From Turritopsis dohrnii (lineage: Eukaryota; Cnidaria; Hydrozoa; Anthoathecata; Oceaniidae): 64,000 bases of DNA. The stretch covers positions 1,116,001-1,180,000 of the forward strand of contig BQMF02000033.1 of the NCBI GenBank assembly GCA_027922465.2, written 5' to 3'. Position 1 is the stretch's first letter. Each line of letters opens with the position of its first letter. Below are positions 1 through 11,439 of the stretch, one piece after another. A program made the position numbers and the translations under genes. The notes beneath the pieces are model-generated. The model was not told the origin of the DNA. It saw nothing but the letters and a program-made list of their open reading frames with translations, and searched no databases.

Positions 1-650
1 ATCAGCAACAGGTCTTGCACAAAAGAAGATTTTGTAAAGACTGATTCAAATGGTTTATATGACATCAAATATTATTTAGAAAAGATGACGTCAAATTTCA
101 TCATTTGATCCAAATAAGACCATGCTTTGACGATTTCGGCGAAGAAATTTACTCCATCAAATGTAGCTTTTAGATTAGAAATTTAAGAGAAGGTTGATCA
201 TTCACAGGTAGCTCAAAAAAAGTGGAAGTACAGTGTTTCTGTTCAATCTTAAGTGTTCAATGGATCATTACCATGTTTCGCTTTCCTGTTCTAAAGCCTT
301 GTGTCCACTTTGTTCTATCGCTATAATTGTAGAACTCATTTTAGTGGACACGGAATTGGTTTCATCGCTTTTTTCGTGTCCTATTTTTTAGTTCTTGGGT
401 CTATTTTGGAAAGCGATAGAAACGAAAAAGTTTTCAATTCTATCTCTTTAAAAAATGGACCTGTCGCTACGATCAAAAGAATTTGCTCAAATGCCGACGC
501 TCGACGTTTGTATTTCAAGAAAAAACATTCAAAATTCAAGAAATAAGCTTTTTTGACAATGTTGATGTTTTGAAAGCAAATCAAGTCATACATTGAATTC
601 TTATTGGTAGAAAAACAATTGATTTTCTTGAGGATGACTGTGTTAAAAGG
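1..650. other. No supported gene
   Basis: Short open frames on both strands lack coding character and conserved motifs. I see no repeat partner in the window until about 655. Confidence 0.5.
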
Positions 651-654
651 TATC

Positions 655-2015
655 TTATGGACATTAGATGATGGAAGATTGCCTGAGTGTTATCTCGTGA
701 AGTATCATCAAAATAGCCCACAAATTAAATATATGTCCAACATATTAATTTGGATTTGTAGAGGGTTCGTTTGTGGGTTTGTTGGAATTTTAAACATTTC
801 GCCTTTCTTCTTCATCTTCGGTGTGTTTTCTTCATTCGTGAATTCATTAGCACTGCTTTGGTACTTTGGTACAAATTGTTCTCAAATTTCGAAAATGACT
901 ACTAAAAAAGATTGTTTTTAAATAATCCATAAACAAAATAACATTTTCCAGAACTAACATGAAAAATCAATTTTGTGGAAGTATCTATATAATTGTATAT
1001 ATTTCTAGAACATATATAGCTACAGTTGTGCAGTTTAATATTCGGCCCTCGTCAAACAGGTTACTTTTTGATAATTCTAAACCCACAAATAACAAACATA
1101 TTTAAAAACTGGAATCCTTCTTAAAGCATTGGCGGACGCAGGGTACAGCTGATACAGCTCAAGCTGTGGTAAAATTTCATTAAGAGAATTATTACTGAAT
1201 GATTTACGGCCGTTCTCCCCTTTATTCCCTTGGTCGATTTTTTACTACGGCATCATAATCACGCGACGCGATAACAAATACTATCACTCAAAAATCTGTC
1301 CAATACATTTATTTATGGATTAGCGCATTATTTGTTGGCGCGCCATTTGACTCGCCAAATTTAGGTAAGCTATAACTGGAAACCCCACCACTTGATTGTT
1401 CTGCCTTACAGCTCAAAAGTCGGCCCCTTTTGATCTATGATGATGCGAGTTATAACTGACAGTCTTGAGCTGTATTTCATTTATGACGTCCGACCACTTC
1501 AACCCGTTCCAGTCATTTCATCTTCCACTTCGATGGACTTCTCAAGCGTATCAGACATAAGGAGCAATACTGCAACTGGATTCCGTGCAAGTTAGAGCAA
1601 TGCTGTACGTATCTCTGGCGTGGTAACTCAACTACTAGTTTTAAGTCGGTGAGTGGAAAAGCCAACTTTTCCCTTCAACACATTTAGTAATATGATCCCA
1701 CAAACGAACTGTCTGCAAATCCAAATTAATAGACCTTTTCATTAATTACGTCACAACAAGCAACGCCTCGTTTTCAAACTGAATATTAATGACGTTTCCG
1801 CTGCTTATAAAGAGAAACGACACCTCATGGAAAGGTTTTCACGAGATTCTTAAGGTTAAGCACGTGATAGTCCATAAACTTAGAAACGAGGCGATGCTTG
1901 TAATGACGTAATTCATGAAAAGGTCTATATGTTGGACATATATTCAATTTGTGGGCTATTTTGATGATACGCCACGAGATAACATTCAGTCAATCTTTCA
2001 TCATCTAACGTCCGC
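655..2015. repeat. Inverted repeat pair (arms about 655-790 and 1690-2015)
   Basis: The stretch with the ATTAGATGATG...GAAGATTG...TGTTATCTCGTG pattern at 662-700 recurs as its reverse complement at about 1965-2013. The homology continues through the CCCACAAATT and ATATGTCCAACATAT blocks to about 770 and 1690. The right arm is split by the MITE at 1732-1925. The arms may be terminal repeats of a decayed DNA transposon whose interior (about 800-1680) holds no recognisable gene. A weaker inverted similarity (GGCGGACGCAG near 1133, GTCGGACGTCA near 1485) lies inside. Outer ends and TSDs were not resolved. Confidence 0.6.
1732..1925. mobile_element. 194-bp MITE with TA target duplication
   Basis: The TIRs read GACCTTTTCATTAATTACGT on the left and the near-perfect complement on the right (GTAATTCATGAAAAGGTC), flanked by TA on both sides (1730-1731 and 1926-1927). 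The inverted-repeat partner near 740 carries the uninterrupted target with a single TA, so the insertion point is confirmed internally. There is no coding capacity. Ends and TA duplication suggest mobilisation by a Tc1/mariner-type transposase. Confidence 0.85.
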
Positions 2016-2175
2016 CCCCCTAACCGCCACACACCAAATCTATGAATCTGAATACTGGTCAAACTTTTCAGAAGAAAGTTGAGCTATGAAAGCGATAAAG
2101 CCCATCCCTATTTTTTAAAAGTGATAGGAACAAAAATAGTGCAAAATTTCTCCCCAAATCATGAAACTTGAAGTC

Positions 2176-2313
2176 AGTTTTATGATGGTTCCGATTCTTC
2201 AGTACCTTCTGATGATTTAGTACCTTCCGATGATTTAGTACCTTCCGATGGTTCAGTACCTTTCGATGGTTCAGTACCTTTCAACAATGATCGTATCGAA
2301 AGACTTACTACTG
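2176..2313 (+). CDS. Candidate exon encoding an S/D/V/P hexapeptide repeat
   Basis: From about 2203 an 18-bp unit (AGTACCTTCTGATGATTT-like) is repeated about four to five times, keeping one open frame that reads VPSDDL, VPSDDL, VPSDGS, VPFDGS. The frame is bounded upstream by a possible acceptor (GAAGTCAG at 2174) and downstream by GAG|GTAGGC at 2313. Silent and conservative differences between units would fit a coding repeat. A noncoding minisatellite open by chance is equally possible, and no partner exon was found. Confidence 0.25.
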
Positions 2314-2319
2314 AGGTAG

Positions 2320-3335
2320 GCAGCACGGACTGTAAGGAAGGACAAATAATCATGACTCAATCTGCATACGTCCCTCAAAGAAATATTTTTCTCAATCAAA
2401 ATAAACAATCAAAGCATATTACTTATAATTACATTTCGCAAATTTCAAATTAACCACAGTCAGCGTTACATGACCTTTGACATATTTCAATGTAAATAAA
2501 TGATTTACTTCAGCCATGAAAAGCGGCGTTTAAAAAGATATTTGAGAAGAAAATATTGAATTTAGTTAATATAGTATAACAAAAAATCGTATCTTATAAT
2601 TAATATATAGAATCAAATGATGCTGTCATAGAATGAACTCGAGTACAGATTCATAACAGAAAACACCAACATAGTGTATCAAATAAATCAGTAAGATCGA
2701 AATAAAAACAATTAACTAACGTTATATGCAAAAAGAAACGATTCTAAAAAAATGAAATTCATTAAATAATGTATTTACCATGACTTCGTTGCAAGTAAAT
2801 AAATGGTTTCCAAAAGTTTCTTGATATGTGTTGCACGTTTGATTATTACACCGACTCCAGGATAAAAACTTCTGGTTATCCCTAGCCAAATGAGATTGTT
2901 GTCTATTTTACCAGAAGAAACCATATAGATAGGCATAATAATCTGCGTTTGAAACAAAGACTTTGGAAATTTACAATTTTTATGCAACTACGCCTAGCTC
3001 AATTAAAATTGAATTACAATACAACTAAACGTGATAATTATTGTACAATAATCAAAAATTGGTTCATTTACATTGAAACCTATATGCTGCTTTGACATTT
3101 CTATGTTTAAATAGATTCCTTTGAATACTATCTGCATTAAGTCCCGTTTGAAACCGATTCTAGAACGCTAATTTGCGTTTCACATGAAGAACATTCAAAA
3201 GAAAAAGTTTCCATAACTGTAACAGATAAAAAAGGCCGTGGGAGCGAAGTTGTGTATTAAAAGTTAACATAAACCATATACCCACATAAAGAAGTCAAAG
3301 AGCATTCGTAACAAACATCAACTAAAAGCATCGTT
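2320..3335. other. No supported gene
   Basis: AT-rich sequence without conserved open frames or clear repeats. Confidence 0.5.
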
Positions 3336-3341
3336 GAAATA

Positions 3342-3572
3342 GATCTTTCTCAAATTTCTGTTTAAACGACGCATTGTGGCTGAGTTTTCGTGTCAAACCT
3401 CGCTTTTAATATTCAAACTGCTTCTAACTATCGGAATGGGAATTGGAAATAGAAGAGACTATTATTAAGTTATAAAGTACTGAAATCAGTGGAACAATGA
3501 ATCGCATGAAAACGAGGTTAGATATGAAACTCAGTCACAGTTCTGACTTTAAACAGAAATTCGGGAAAGGTC
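3342..3572. mobile_element. 231-bp MITE with TA target duplication
   Basis: The arms begin GATCTTTCTCAAATTTCTGT on the left and, complemented, GACCTTTCCCGAATTTCTGT on the right. They stay alignable for about 65 bp (CTGAGTTT..., AACCTCG...). TA flanks both ends (3340-3341 and 3573-3574). The GACCTTT end is shared with the MITE at 1732, so both probably belong to one TA-targeting group. Confidence 0.75.
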
Positions 3573-3614
3573 TATTGACATCACCATACTATTAAACGTT
3601 ATGTAACACTGACA

Positions 3615-3760
3615 GACCCTTTCATTAACTACATCATCACACCCATGGCTTCGTTTGTACATCAACAACTATTTAATAGACATCAATGAGAGGTTTTCGT
3701 GACACACGTTTCCTGATGTAACACTTCTCGCTTTTAAGAGCGGAATCATCATTCATTCAC
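3615..3760. repeat. Partial copy of the 1732-type MITE
   Basis: GACCCTTTCATTAACTACATCA at 3615 matches the left end of the MITE at 1732, and the interior (GAGGTTTTCGTGA near 3690) matches its centre. The left TA is missing and no right end was found, so this is a decayed or truncated copy. Confidence 0.5.
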
Positions 3761-4157
3761 TGCTTGAAAACGAACCGTTGAATGTAGTGATATTATATGT
3801 AGCTACATTTATGAAGAGGTGTATCTCTTGACACGAATATTGGAATCTCATGATCATTTATGAGGATTACTGCATGGCTTCCATGGTGACACTTTTGTAG
3901 AGTAAAAATACACTTATTTAAAAAATTCAGTTTAAAACTTTTCATAAACTTTACCTTATTGATTATTGAAGGATTATTGATCATTATTGAGGGGCTTTCG
4001 TAATTTCGTATGAAAATTCTATATGATATTATCAATAGTCCACAAAAGCTCTATCAGCTAATAAATGAAAATGATTTCACCTTAAGCAACTGAGAATTTC
4101 CAATAATAACCTTAAAGTACGGCAATGTCTCCAAGGTAATAAAAATCAATAGCATTA

Positions 4158-7100
4158 TTAAATTACTTTCTTCCTCATTTTTTGAATGAGAAGCAAATTA
4201 ACCGTTTTCCAAATCTTACCTAAATTTTCATTAATCAAATACATTATCAGAAACGCAATGGGATTCAACAGTGGATCGATTGTATCATAAGTCGCCAACA
4301 CTTTCGAAATGGATTCGTCGTTTTCAATGCGATATACGTATAAAACGGAGCGAAGCATGTTAACACCTGCAAAGATGGCAAGGATAGACATGGAAACAGC
4401 TTCTAAATTGTTAACCAAACCATCTTTGTAAGGCTTGATTGTCAACTGAATGAGCAGGAAAATAATTAAAATCGGAAAAACCGTAGCAAGTCGAGAGATT
4501 GGATCGACATAAAGAACGATTAGATATGCGATAATTAACCTTTGAATGAGCAGCCACGAATGCCAATAACTACATGTTCTAACACCATCACTTCTGTATG
4601 GCTGTTCAAAGAGTTCTCCAATGGACGACTTCAATTTGTTTTTCTCCTCACTGAAACAATGAACTTTCCTGAATGATATCGATATATAATAAAAAGGTAC
4701 TACTACTGGTACTGTCATGAAGACTAGAAATCGTTCCACGGTGATGAGGTTTGCTTTTAAAAGCTTCAGCGATAGAAATAGCGAAACTGGAAAGGGTATA
4801 ATCCACAAAGAAAGAAATGCAGCTGCGAAATATTGAAAAACACCCCAGCATGTCATCTCTGCATAGACATATAACACATTAACATTGTCCACCTTCAAAC
4901 AATGAATCATTACAAGCGAGAGCGTTGCAAGGTTTTTGTACTTCATCGTAAGCAGACGCAAAAAACATGTATAGCAGCGGCAAAGGAATGATATCTTATC
5001 CTGGCTACTGCTAGATGCGTAGATGTCCCTCGGTTGAGATGAATTTGTTATAGCATCAGTAAGTATCTCTTCATCAGGATTTGTACCACTTGTACGTTCT
5101 TCTGAATTGTTTGTGTTATGATTATTTAACAATTGAAGTTCTCCTGTTGATATTTTATACCGATGGAAGAGATGCAATGATAAAGCTGTAAAGATTGCAG
5201 GTATAATCAATCCGGATGAAAAGATGAAATCTTTGACAATATGTTTCTGGAAATCATTGAGGTATAGTGATGGGCACAGACGAAAAGGTAGTTTGATGAC
5301 TTCCAAGTTGAATAGATCAGTGAAAATCGCATTTATCTTTGAGGTTGAGTATTTAGATCCCAGCTCAATCGTCATTAACTGTTTTAGTTGGTAGAAGCTG
5401 ACAAGTACATTGAAGATTCCCGACCAGCGGCAACAGTCTTCGTCAATTTCTTTATAGGATGTGATTTCGTTAGGTAGAAAACGGTGGATCTCTGCGGCAG
5501 CATTGTCACCGTCTCTTTTTATATCATTGTATTGTCTCAGCTCGATCCTTATATTGGTTTCTTCCTCGTTATTATGTTTATCTTTTAAACATTTGTGACA
5601 AGTAATAAAGTGAGTGATGGTCTTCAGAAAATTTTTAATATTTTTAAGTTTGTCGAGGTATCCAACACCAACGATGTACAAAAACAATGAAAGAATGAAA
5701 ATGAGCCAAAAATAAATTGGATGTTCACAAGACGATGTTAATACGCATTTATTGGAAAAGTAATCCACTGAATACCTTTGTTGACATTTGCTGCATAGAG
5801 ATCCATGGCGGTGTTGGTTACATGTATTATATGAGGTGCATTGTTTTGTTTTGTCAGAACAGCAGTAGCCATTAGGGCAAGGAATAAAATTCACATTACC
5901 ATTGGATTTAACATAACCCCAATAGTTATCGTTGCTGATAATATTTCCATCGCACGTGCCACCACTTGGGCAGTGCTGACACAAAATTGTTTTTGAATGT
6001 CTTAATAGCAACTTTGCATTACTTTTTGTCATGCTGTATGACAGTGGTAATTTCATGGAATATGTTGGATGTTCTGCAACTATGCTGCGTTCATGAAATG
6101 TGTTCAAGGAAAAACTTGTTAACTCATCATCAATAATGTAAGTCCCTTTACGGCATGGTTTGCAGAAATACGTCAAAGTAAAAGCGGCAGTCGTTTTTAC
6201 CTCATAATGTGGATATCTGTTATAAGAACATGATAAAGATAAATTCATAAAATTGATAGAACTTGGATTAAAATAATGCAATTTTGTGTCTATTTCGATT
6301 ATTGGTGTGTCTATTTTCTCAATGGTAATGATTAAGATACTTTTTAGATTCATTGTTACACTGTAGTTATTGTCGTTTCTGTAATAAAAAGCTTGCTTTG
6401 ATACTGTGAAACTTGAATTTTCTACTGTGAAATTAGAATTTATAATTCGAGCACCTTCATAGCAGGTTATATTAACGGATGAGAGTGTAACTGCACCTCC
6501 TTCCATATCGAATACAATTCCACTTTTCGAATAGTCTGTGCTCAAATTTTGTATCCACCATAAAGCGTTTATAGATTTGAGAGCTATTTCAAATGAGACA
6601 TTTTTTAATGTGATGTTTGATAAATGGAATCTCATACTTTTCAGTGCAGGAAACTTTCTTCCAACGTTTTCATTATCTAATGCCTTTCTTAAAAGGTCTG
6701 TTATATCATTTTTTGTTAGGTTTAGGAGAAGAAATATGGGAAACCAATTATCTAAAGTAAATTTTTCTGAAAATTCTCTTTTCCTTGCGGTTATTATCGT
6801 TGAATCGAATGATCCATTTTGATTGTTGTAGATACTTGTCGAAACTTCTGTGTCTTCTGAACGACAAATAAGTTTTGATGTTTCTGAATTGCTAACATTT
6901 AGGTTACTAATGTAAACGTTCTGAACATTTATAGCATTAATGATTACTTTTGTCGATGACACATTTTGTAAGATGATATTCGAAAGTATGGCTGTTTTTC
7001 CGTCTTTTATCTGCACACAATCCGTCCCTGCTGAACAGTTTATTATCTCAATCGTGTTGATGTTGATACTTTGATTTGTATAGTAAGTAGACGTTACCAA

Positions 7101-9487
7101 CAGGATATTTTCCTTTGCATTTATTTCTTTTATTGAGACGTTAGAAAGCGACACTGACGACCAATAATCTAAAAAAATACCGTCTATATCCGCTGAACAA
7201 TTTACGATCTCCATCATGTTGATAGTGATATTTGTAGGAGGATCGGTTTTACTAGAACCCTCTGCCGACAGAATATGTTTCTTTACGCTTGTTTCTTTGA
7301 TTAAGATGCTAGAGAGCGACACTGACCACCAAGAACGTAAATTAATACCCTGTATACCCACTAAACAGTTTGCGATCTCAATGATGTTGATATTGATGTG
7401 ATCGTTAGGTTCATTCCTACTGACTGCCATCAAAATACTTGAATTTACGTTTGTTTCTTTGATTGAGATGTTAGACAGAGATAATAACGACGAACGTCTT
7501 ATAACAATACCATCGCTTGCTGAACAGTTTGCGATCTCTATGTCAATCATGTTGATCTTCACACCAAGAAATGTATCTACATCCAAAATTGTCCACTTTA
7601 CATGTGTTTCTTTTATTGAGATATTTGAAAGCAGCACTGAGGGCGGACTCTTTAACAGCATAGATCGATTTGCCGAACAGTTTAAGATCTCAATTGTGTT
7701 GATATTGATGTGATAGTTTGGATGATTTATACCAGTTGGTAGGCCCACTATTCCCAAAATATTTGCGTCTACGCTTGTTTCTTTGATTGAGATGTTGGAC
7801 AGTGACACTGGCAGTGTTGTATTTGTATAAATACCATACTTTGCTGAACAGTTTGTGATCTCAACAATGTTGATATTAATTTGGTTACTGCGAGTGATAA
7901 ATTCAATGGCATTTACTAACAGAATACTTCCCCTTACGTTTGTTTCTTTGATTGAGATGTTGGACAGAGACGATAACGACGGACCACCTATAACAATACC
8001 ATTGCTTGCTGAACAGTTTGCGATCTCTATGTCAATCATGCTGATCTTCACATCATTCACAATACGAACAATACCTACATCCAAAATTGTCCACTTTACA
8101 TGTGTTTCTTTTATTGAGATATTTGAAAGCAGCACTGAGGGGCAACTCGTTAATAGGATAGTCCGATTTGCCGAACAGTTCAAGATTTCAATGGTGTTGA
8201 TGTTGATGCGATAGTTTGGATGATTCATATCAGTGGGTGGGCCCACTACTCTCAAAATACTTGCGTCTACGCTTGTTTCTTTGATTGAGATATTGGACAG
8301 TGACACTGTCAGCATTGTACTTGTATAAATACCGTACTTTGCTGAACAGTTTGCGATCTCAAAAGTGTTGATATTAATTTGGATACTGCGAATGATATAA
8401 TGAATGGCCTTTACTAACAGAATACTTCCCCTTACGTTTGTTTTTTGGATTGACATGTTACAGATGGACGCTGACAAAACGACTAAGAAAATGCCATCAC
8501 TATCTGCTGAACAGTTAACGATCTTAATTTCTTTCATAGTAACATTGTGATTAACTGCTAATATCATATTCGAACTTGTAAGCATATCCTGTATGGTTAT
8601 GTTAGTGATTGAAACTGAATCGATTTCAGTTGATGCAGGCGATTCTAACACGCATTTGCATCTCCCATTTGAGACATAAACATTAGAGATACTGAAGTGA
8701 CCGCCGTTCAAGTAGAACAAATCTGAATTTCCATAAATGTTGGTTATTGACAATCCATGAATGTTACCGCTGGAGTCTCTAACGTGAATGAAACCTTTGA
8801 CACCCTGGATAAGTAGATCATTTATTTCAATAGCGTTTACCCTTTCCGCTTGAAGTATGTAGTCTTTGGTGTGATCTTTGAACCGACATCCACTCAAAAT
8901 GAATGCGTCAGTATTGATGGTCTTGATCATTGAGTTATTAACAAATCTTGCGTTTATAATTCTCGCAGTGATGTTTCTTCGGGACTTCACGTGATGACCT
9001 GCTATGGTAACTTTACTGGAAATAAATGTACTGTCATGGATAAAAATATTTGCATCATTTGTAAGGTTAACGGTCAAAAATGTTTGATTGTTCATAGATT
9101 TAATGTAACAATTACTAACAGTGATGTTAACTGCTTCGAGATTGATTTCATTGTGAATTAAACGAATATCCAAAAGACGGATTGTATCTATGGAGATGCT
9201 AATTTTCTTTGCGCTCTCCATTAAACCAAACGCTGGAACTTTCTTCTTTGTTGTTAAAGTTGGACGACATCCGTTTTTTTTTAATCCTTTGACATGGATG
9301 ATACCTGATAACAAAATTGTTTCATTTATCATGAATATGTCACAATTCTCATTCATGATGATCACCGTGCCCGTTGGTTCCACTTGCTGTTGATAAGCAT
9401 ATCTCAGGGTATGGCAGGGATTCTTGATGTTTCCACAGTCGTTCCTGTCCGTACCATTACTAGATATGAAGACTTGAAAATCGTGAC
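4158..9487 (-). CDS. Large beta-helix, cysteine-rich, multi-TM surface protein (3' exon)
   Basis: One uninterrupted frame of about 1,775 codons ends at 4158. It extends past any methionine to a splice acceptor (TTTATTTAG| at 9488), with SSNGTDRNDCG and NPCHTL just inside, a pattern typical of pectin-lyase-like repeats. The signal-peptide exon lies upstream and was not found. Counting from the exon start, residues about 20-1090 form Ile/Asn/Ser-rich beta-helix-like rungs with many N-glycosylation sites. Residues about 1165-1250 are cysteine-rich (CQHCPSGGTC, CPNGYCC, SLCSKC). The remainder holds roughly seven to nine hydrophobic segments, including HPIYFWLIFILSLFLYIVGV and a conserved-looking KPYKDGLVNNLEA. 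I infer a cell-surface receptor or adhesion-type protein. The ligand is unknown. This is the clearest host gene in the window. Confidence 0.85.
7040..8500 (-). repeat. Higher-order internal repeat within the beta-helix gene
   Basis: The protein holds about ten rungs of the form ININxIEIxNCSA...SLSNISIKETxVxxSIL. Nine carry NCSA and one a diverged NCLV. Every third rung is more similar to its counterpart: the block around IKETHVKWTILDV occurs at about 7591 and 8089, giving a 498-bp (166-residue) superunit. The rungs evidently expanded by unequal exchange in frame, lengthening the solenoid without disrupting it. Confidence 0.85.
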
Positions 9488-9764
9488 CTAAATAAAGTTT
9501 ATTTATTACATCGAAAGTAAGAAAGGTTCTAGGTAATCTGTTATTGCTTTTCAGTGGGAACCATTATTTGTTTACGGCTTCATTTTCCTGGAAGAGTCGA
9601 TGTTATGTCCCTCTTTTATCGTTTAAAAAGATTCCCTTATAAATTTAATAGCCATATTTTTGCATATGTTGTGCCCCACTTTGTAATTTCTGCGCCACTT
9701 TTGTCATTATTTTGCCCCACTTTGTAATTATGTTGCCCCAAATTGTTGCCCCAAATTGCAACAG
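9488..9764 (-). other. Intron upstream of the beta-helix exon; C/A-rich repeats
   Basis: Just upstream of the acceptor the minus strand has a T-rich tract. From about 9665 a short imperfect repeat (TTGCCCCACTTTGTAATT-like) occurs three to four times. No first exon could be assigned. Confidence 0.4.
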
Positions 9765-10080
9765 TACCTTTCAATTGTGATCTATGCAAATTTTCATGGA
9801 AATTAGAGAAATTTTAAAAATTGGTCCAAATTTGGTCCAAATTGGCCAATTTTGTTGAAACCTGAAAAATCACTTCCAAGTTCGAAATCAGCACCTTCCA
9901 ATTGTTCTTTGTGCATATTTTTGTGAAACTTGGAGAACTTGAAAAAAAATTGGTCCAAACCTGAAATATTACTTCCAAGTTCGAAATCAACACCTTTCAA
10001 TTGTTTTGTGTGCAAATTTTGTGAAATTTGGAGATCTCAGTCCAAATTTGGCCCGAGTTGTCCAATTTAGTGAAGTTATT
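9765..10080. repeat. Tandem repeat, about 2.7 units of 99-126 bp
   Basis: The blocks ACCTTTCAATTGT, TTGGTCCAAA and CACTTCCAAGTTCGAAATCA recur at about 9765, 9891 and 9990. The minus-strand open frame over it is a repeat by-product. Confidence 0.7.
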
Positions 10081-10113
10081 TGATAGTTCTTATAAACCTG
10101 TATAAAGTCCTAA

Positions 10114-11308
10114 CCCAGCGGCCACACGAGGTCTTCAAGACGTCTCATTTGAATCGCAAAATGGTCGTTTGGTTGTAAGATTATTTTGCGACGTCGTAGG
10201 GCCGTCTGAAAGTGGGACGTCGGAATTGGGATCCTTTTACGATCAAGTTGCGACCTGATAGTAATTTTCAAATCTCATTCTGCAGTCATTCAACAGTTAA
10301 CACACCACGTCAATACAACGCTGTTTTATGGTTGTTTTAACGTCGTAACCAAAAACGACCATTAAGCGACGTCAAGAAAACGTCAGGGTTGGTCGTAACC
10401 AAAAACGACCGTCAACCGACGTCTAGAAAACGTCGGGGTTGGTCACAAATAATTGCGACCTGAAAAAACATTTCATTTGAAAAAAACGTTTCAATATCCT
10501 GTAATGGTTGAAAGTTTATATCGTGACTAGAGTGGTATACACTGTAATTTTGTATTTATGCTATTAAAATCATTTATTTACTTACAGACAATTCTGACGT
10601 TCTTTCGACGTCAAAAGAACCATGGACGTATATGTGGTTATACGTCCATGAAAGAACGTTGCATTTTATCTTCCTGCATTCTATATGGAATTTAGTTCGT
10701 AAGGTAATCATCTTGAAAACCATGAAAATGTGTCTTCCTTTACCTATTCATTTGTATCAAAGGATGCAAGAATCCCTGATTGAATTAATATAATCCAAGA
10801 TTAAGAAAGAAACGTAAAACGATGGTTTGTGAACTGTACACTGCAAGCAGTAGAGCGATGTTTTAAAAGCAAGCAAAAGTTACATTGGACTTTTTCTTTC
10901 ATTTCGTCATTTGGTTCTTTTCCATCTTAACCTAATCGAAATTAAGTTGGTGATTCTGATGATGGTCAAATACATTATTACATGCTAAGGCACTCTAGCG
11001 TAGTGGTTGTCACTCTCAGATTACATGTGTGAGGTCGGGGTTCGATTCCCGCTAGTGACTTTTCATTTGTTGTCATTACCTTTCGTCGTTAATTTGACCA
11101 CGCTACAACGTCAATGTAACGTTGTTTTCGGTCTTTTGACCGTTGCACAACGTTCGTACAACGTCATTTTTAGTTATTTTTAATCGTTGTTTTGACGTCA
11201 AAATCCGACGTTGTTTTGCTGTTTCCATTTCGACCATTAAACGACCGTCAAGCGACGATGGAATACGACGTCGAAACAACGTCGAAACAACGTCTTTGTG
11301 CTAACTGG
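10114..11308. repeat. GACGTC-rich repeat with CCCAG...CTGGG ends
   Basis: The segment begins AACCCAGCGGCCACACGAGG and ends in the inverted-type motif GTGCTAACTGGG. Inside are many copies of AACGTC, GACGTC and CGACGTC, including nested palindromes around 10330-10440 and 11100-11290. Similar starts recur at 11617 (AACCCAGTGGGCACACGAGG) and a similar end at about 18700. I interpret it as a non-autonomous mobile repeat family. It has no coding sequence, and TSDs were not found. Confidence 0.55.
10987..11060 (+). repeat. tRNA-like segment, probably SINE-derived
   Basis: TAGCGTAGTGGTT fits an RNA polymerase III A box and GGTTCGATTCC fits a B box about 35 bp downstream. The acceptor arms pair partly (CACT with AGTG). 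The T stem has mismatches outside three pairs, and the anticodon arm does not fold canonically. That favours a tRNA-derived SINE head or tRNA pseudogene over a working tRNA. Confidence 0.5.
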
Positions 11309-11439
11309 GATATATCGAAGAACTCTAAAATGCTTATATAGAATTTTCATTCGTATCGAATTCTGTTTATTGGTCGTGCGTGGGATGATTTTACGACGTT
11401 TTTGGTACGTCTTTATACAGATTGAATAACGACCTTCGA

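Noticed and set aside
1133..1490. hAT element with GGCGGACGCAG ends
   Set aside because: Inverted similarity of the ends is weak and no duplication was found.
7459..8214. Plus-strand frames of 84 and 119 codons with similar sequence
   Set aside because: Antisense of the repeated rungs of the beta-helix gene; their similarity to each other comes from the repeat.
9381..9383. GTG as start of the beta-helix protein
   Set aside because: A GTG start is not credible here. Coding sequence with conserved cysteines continues upstream to a splice acceptor at 9488.
10987..11060. Functional tRNA gene
   Set aside because: A and B boxes are good, but the T stem and anticodon arm do not pair properly.
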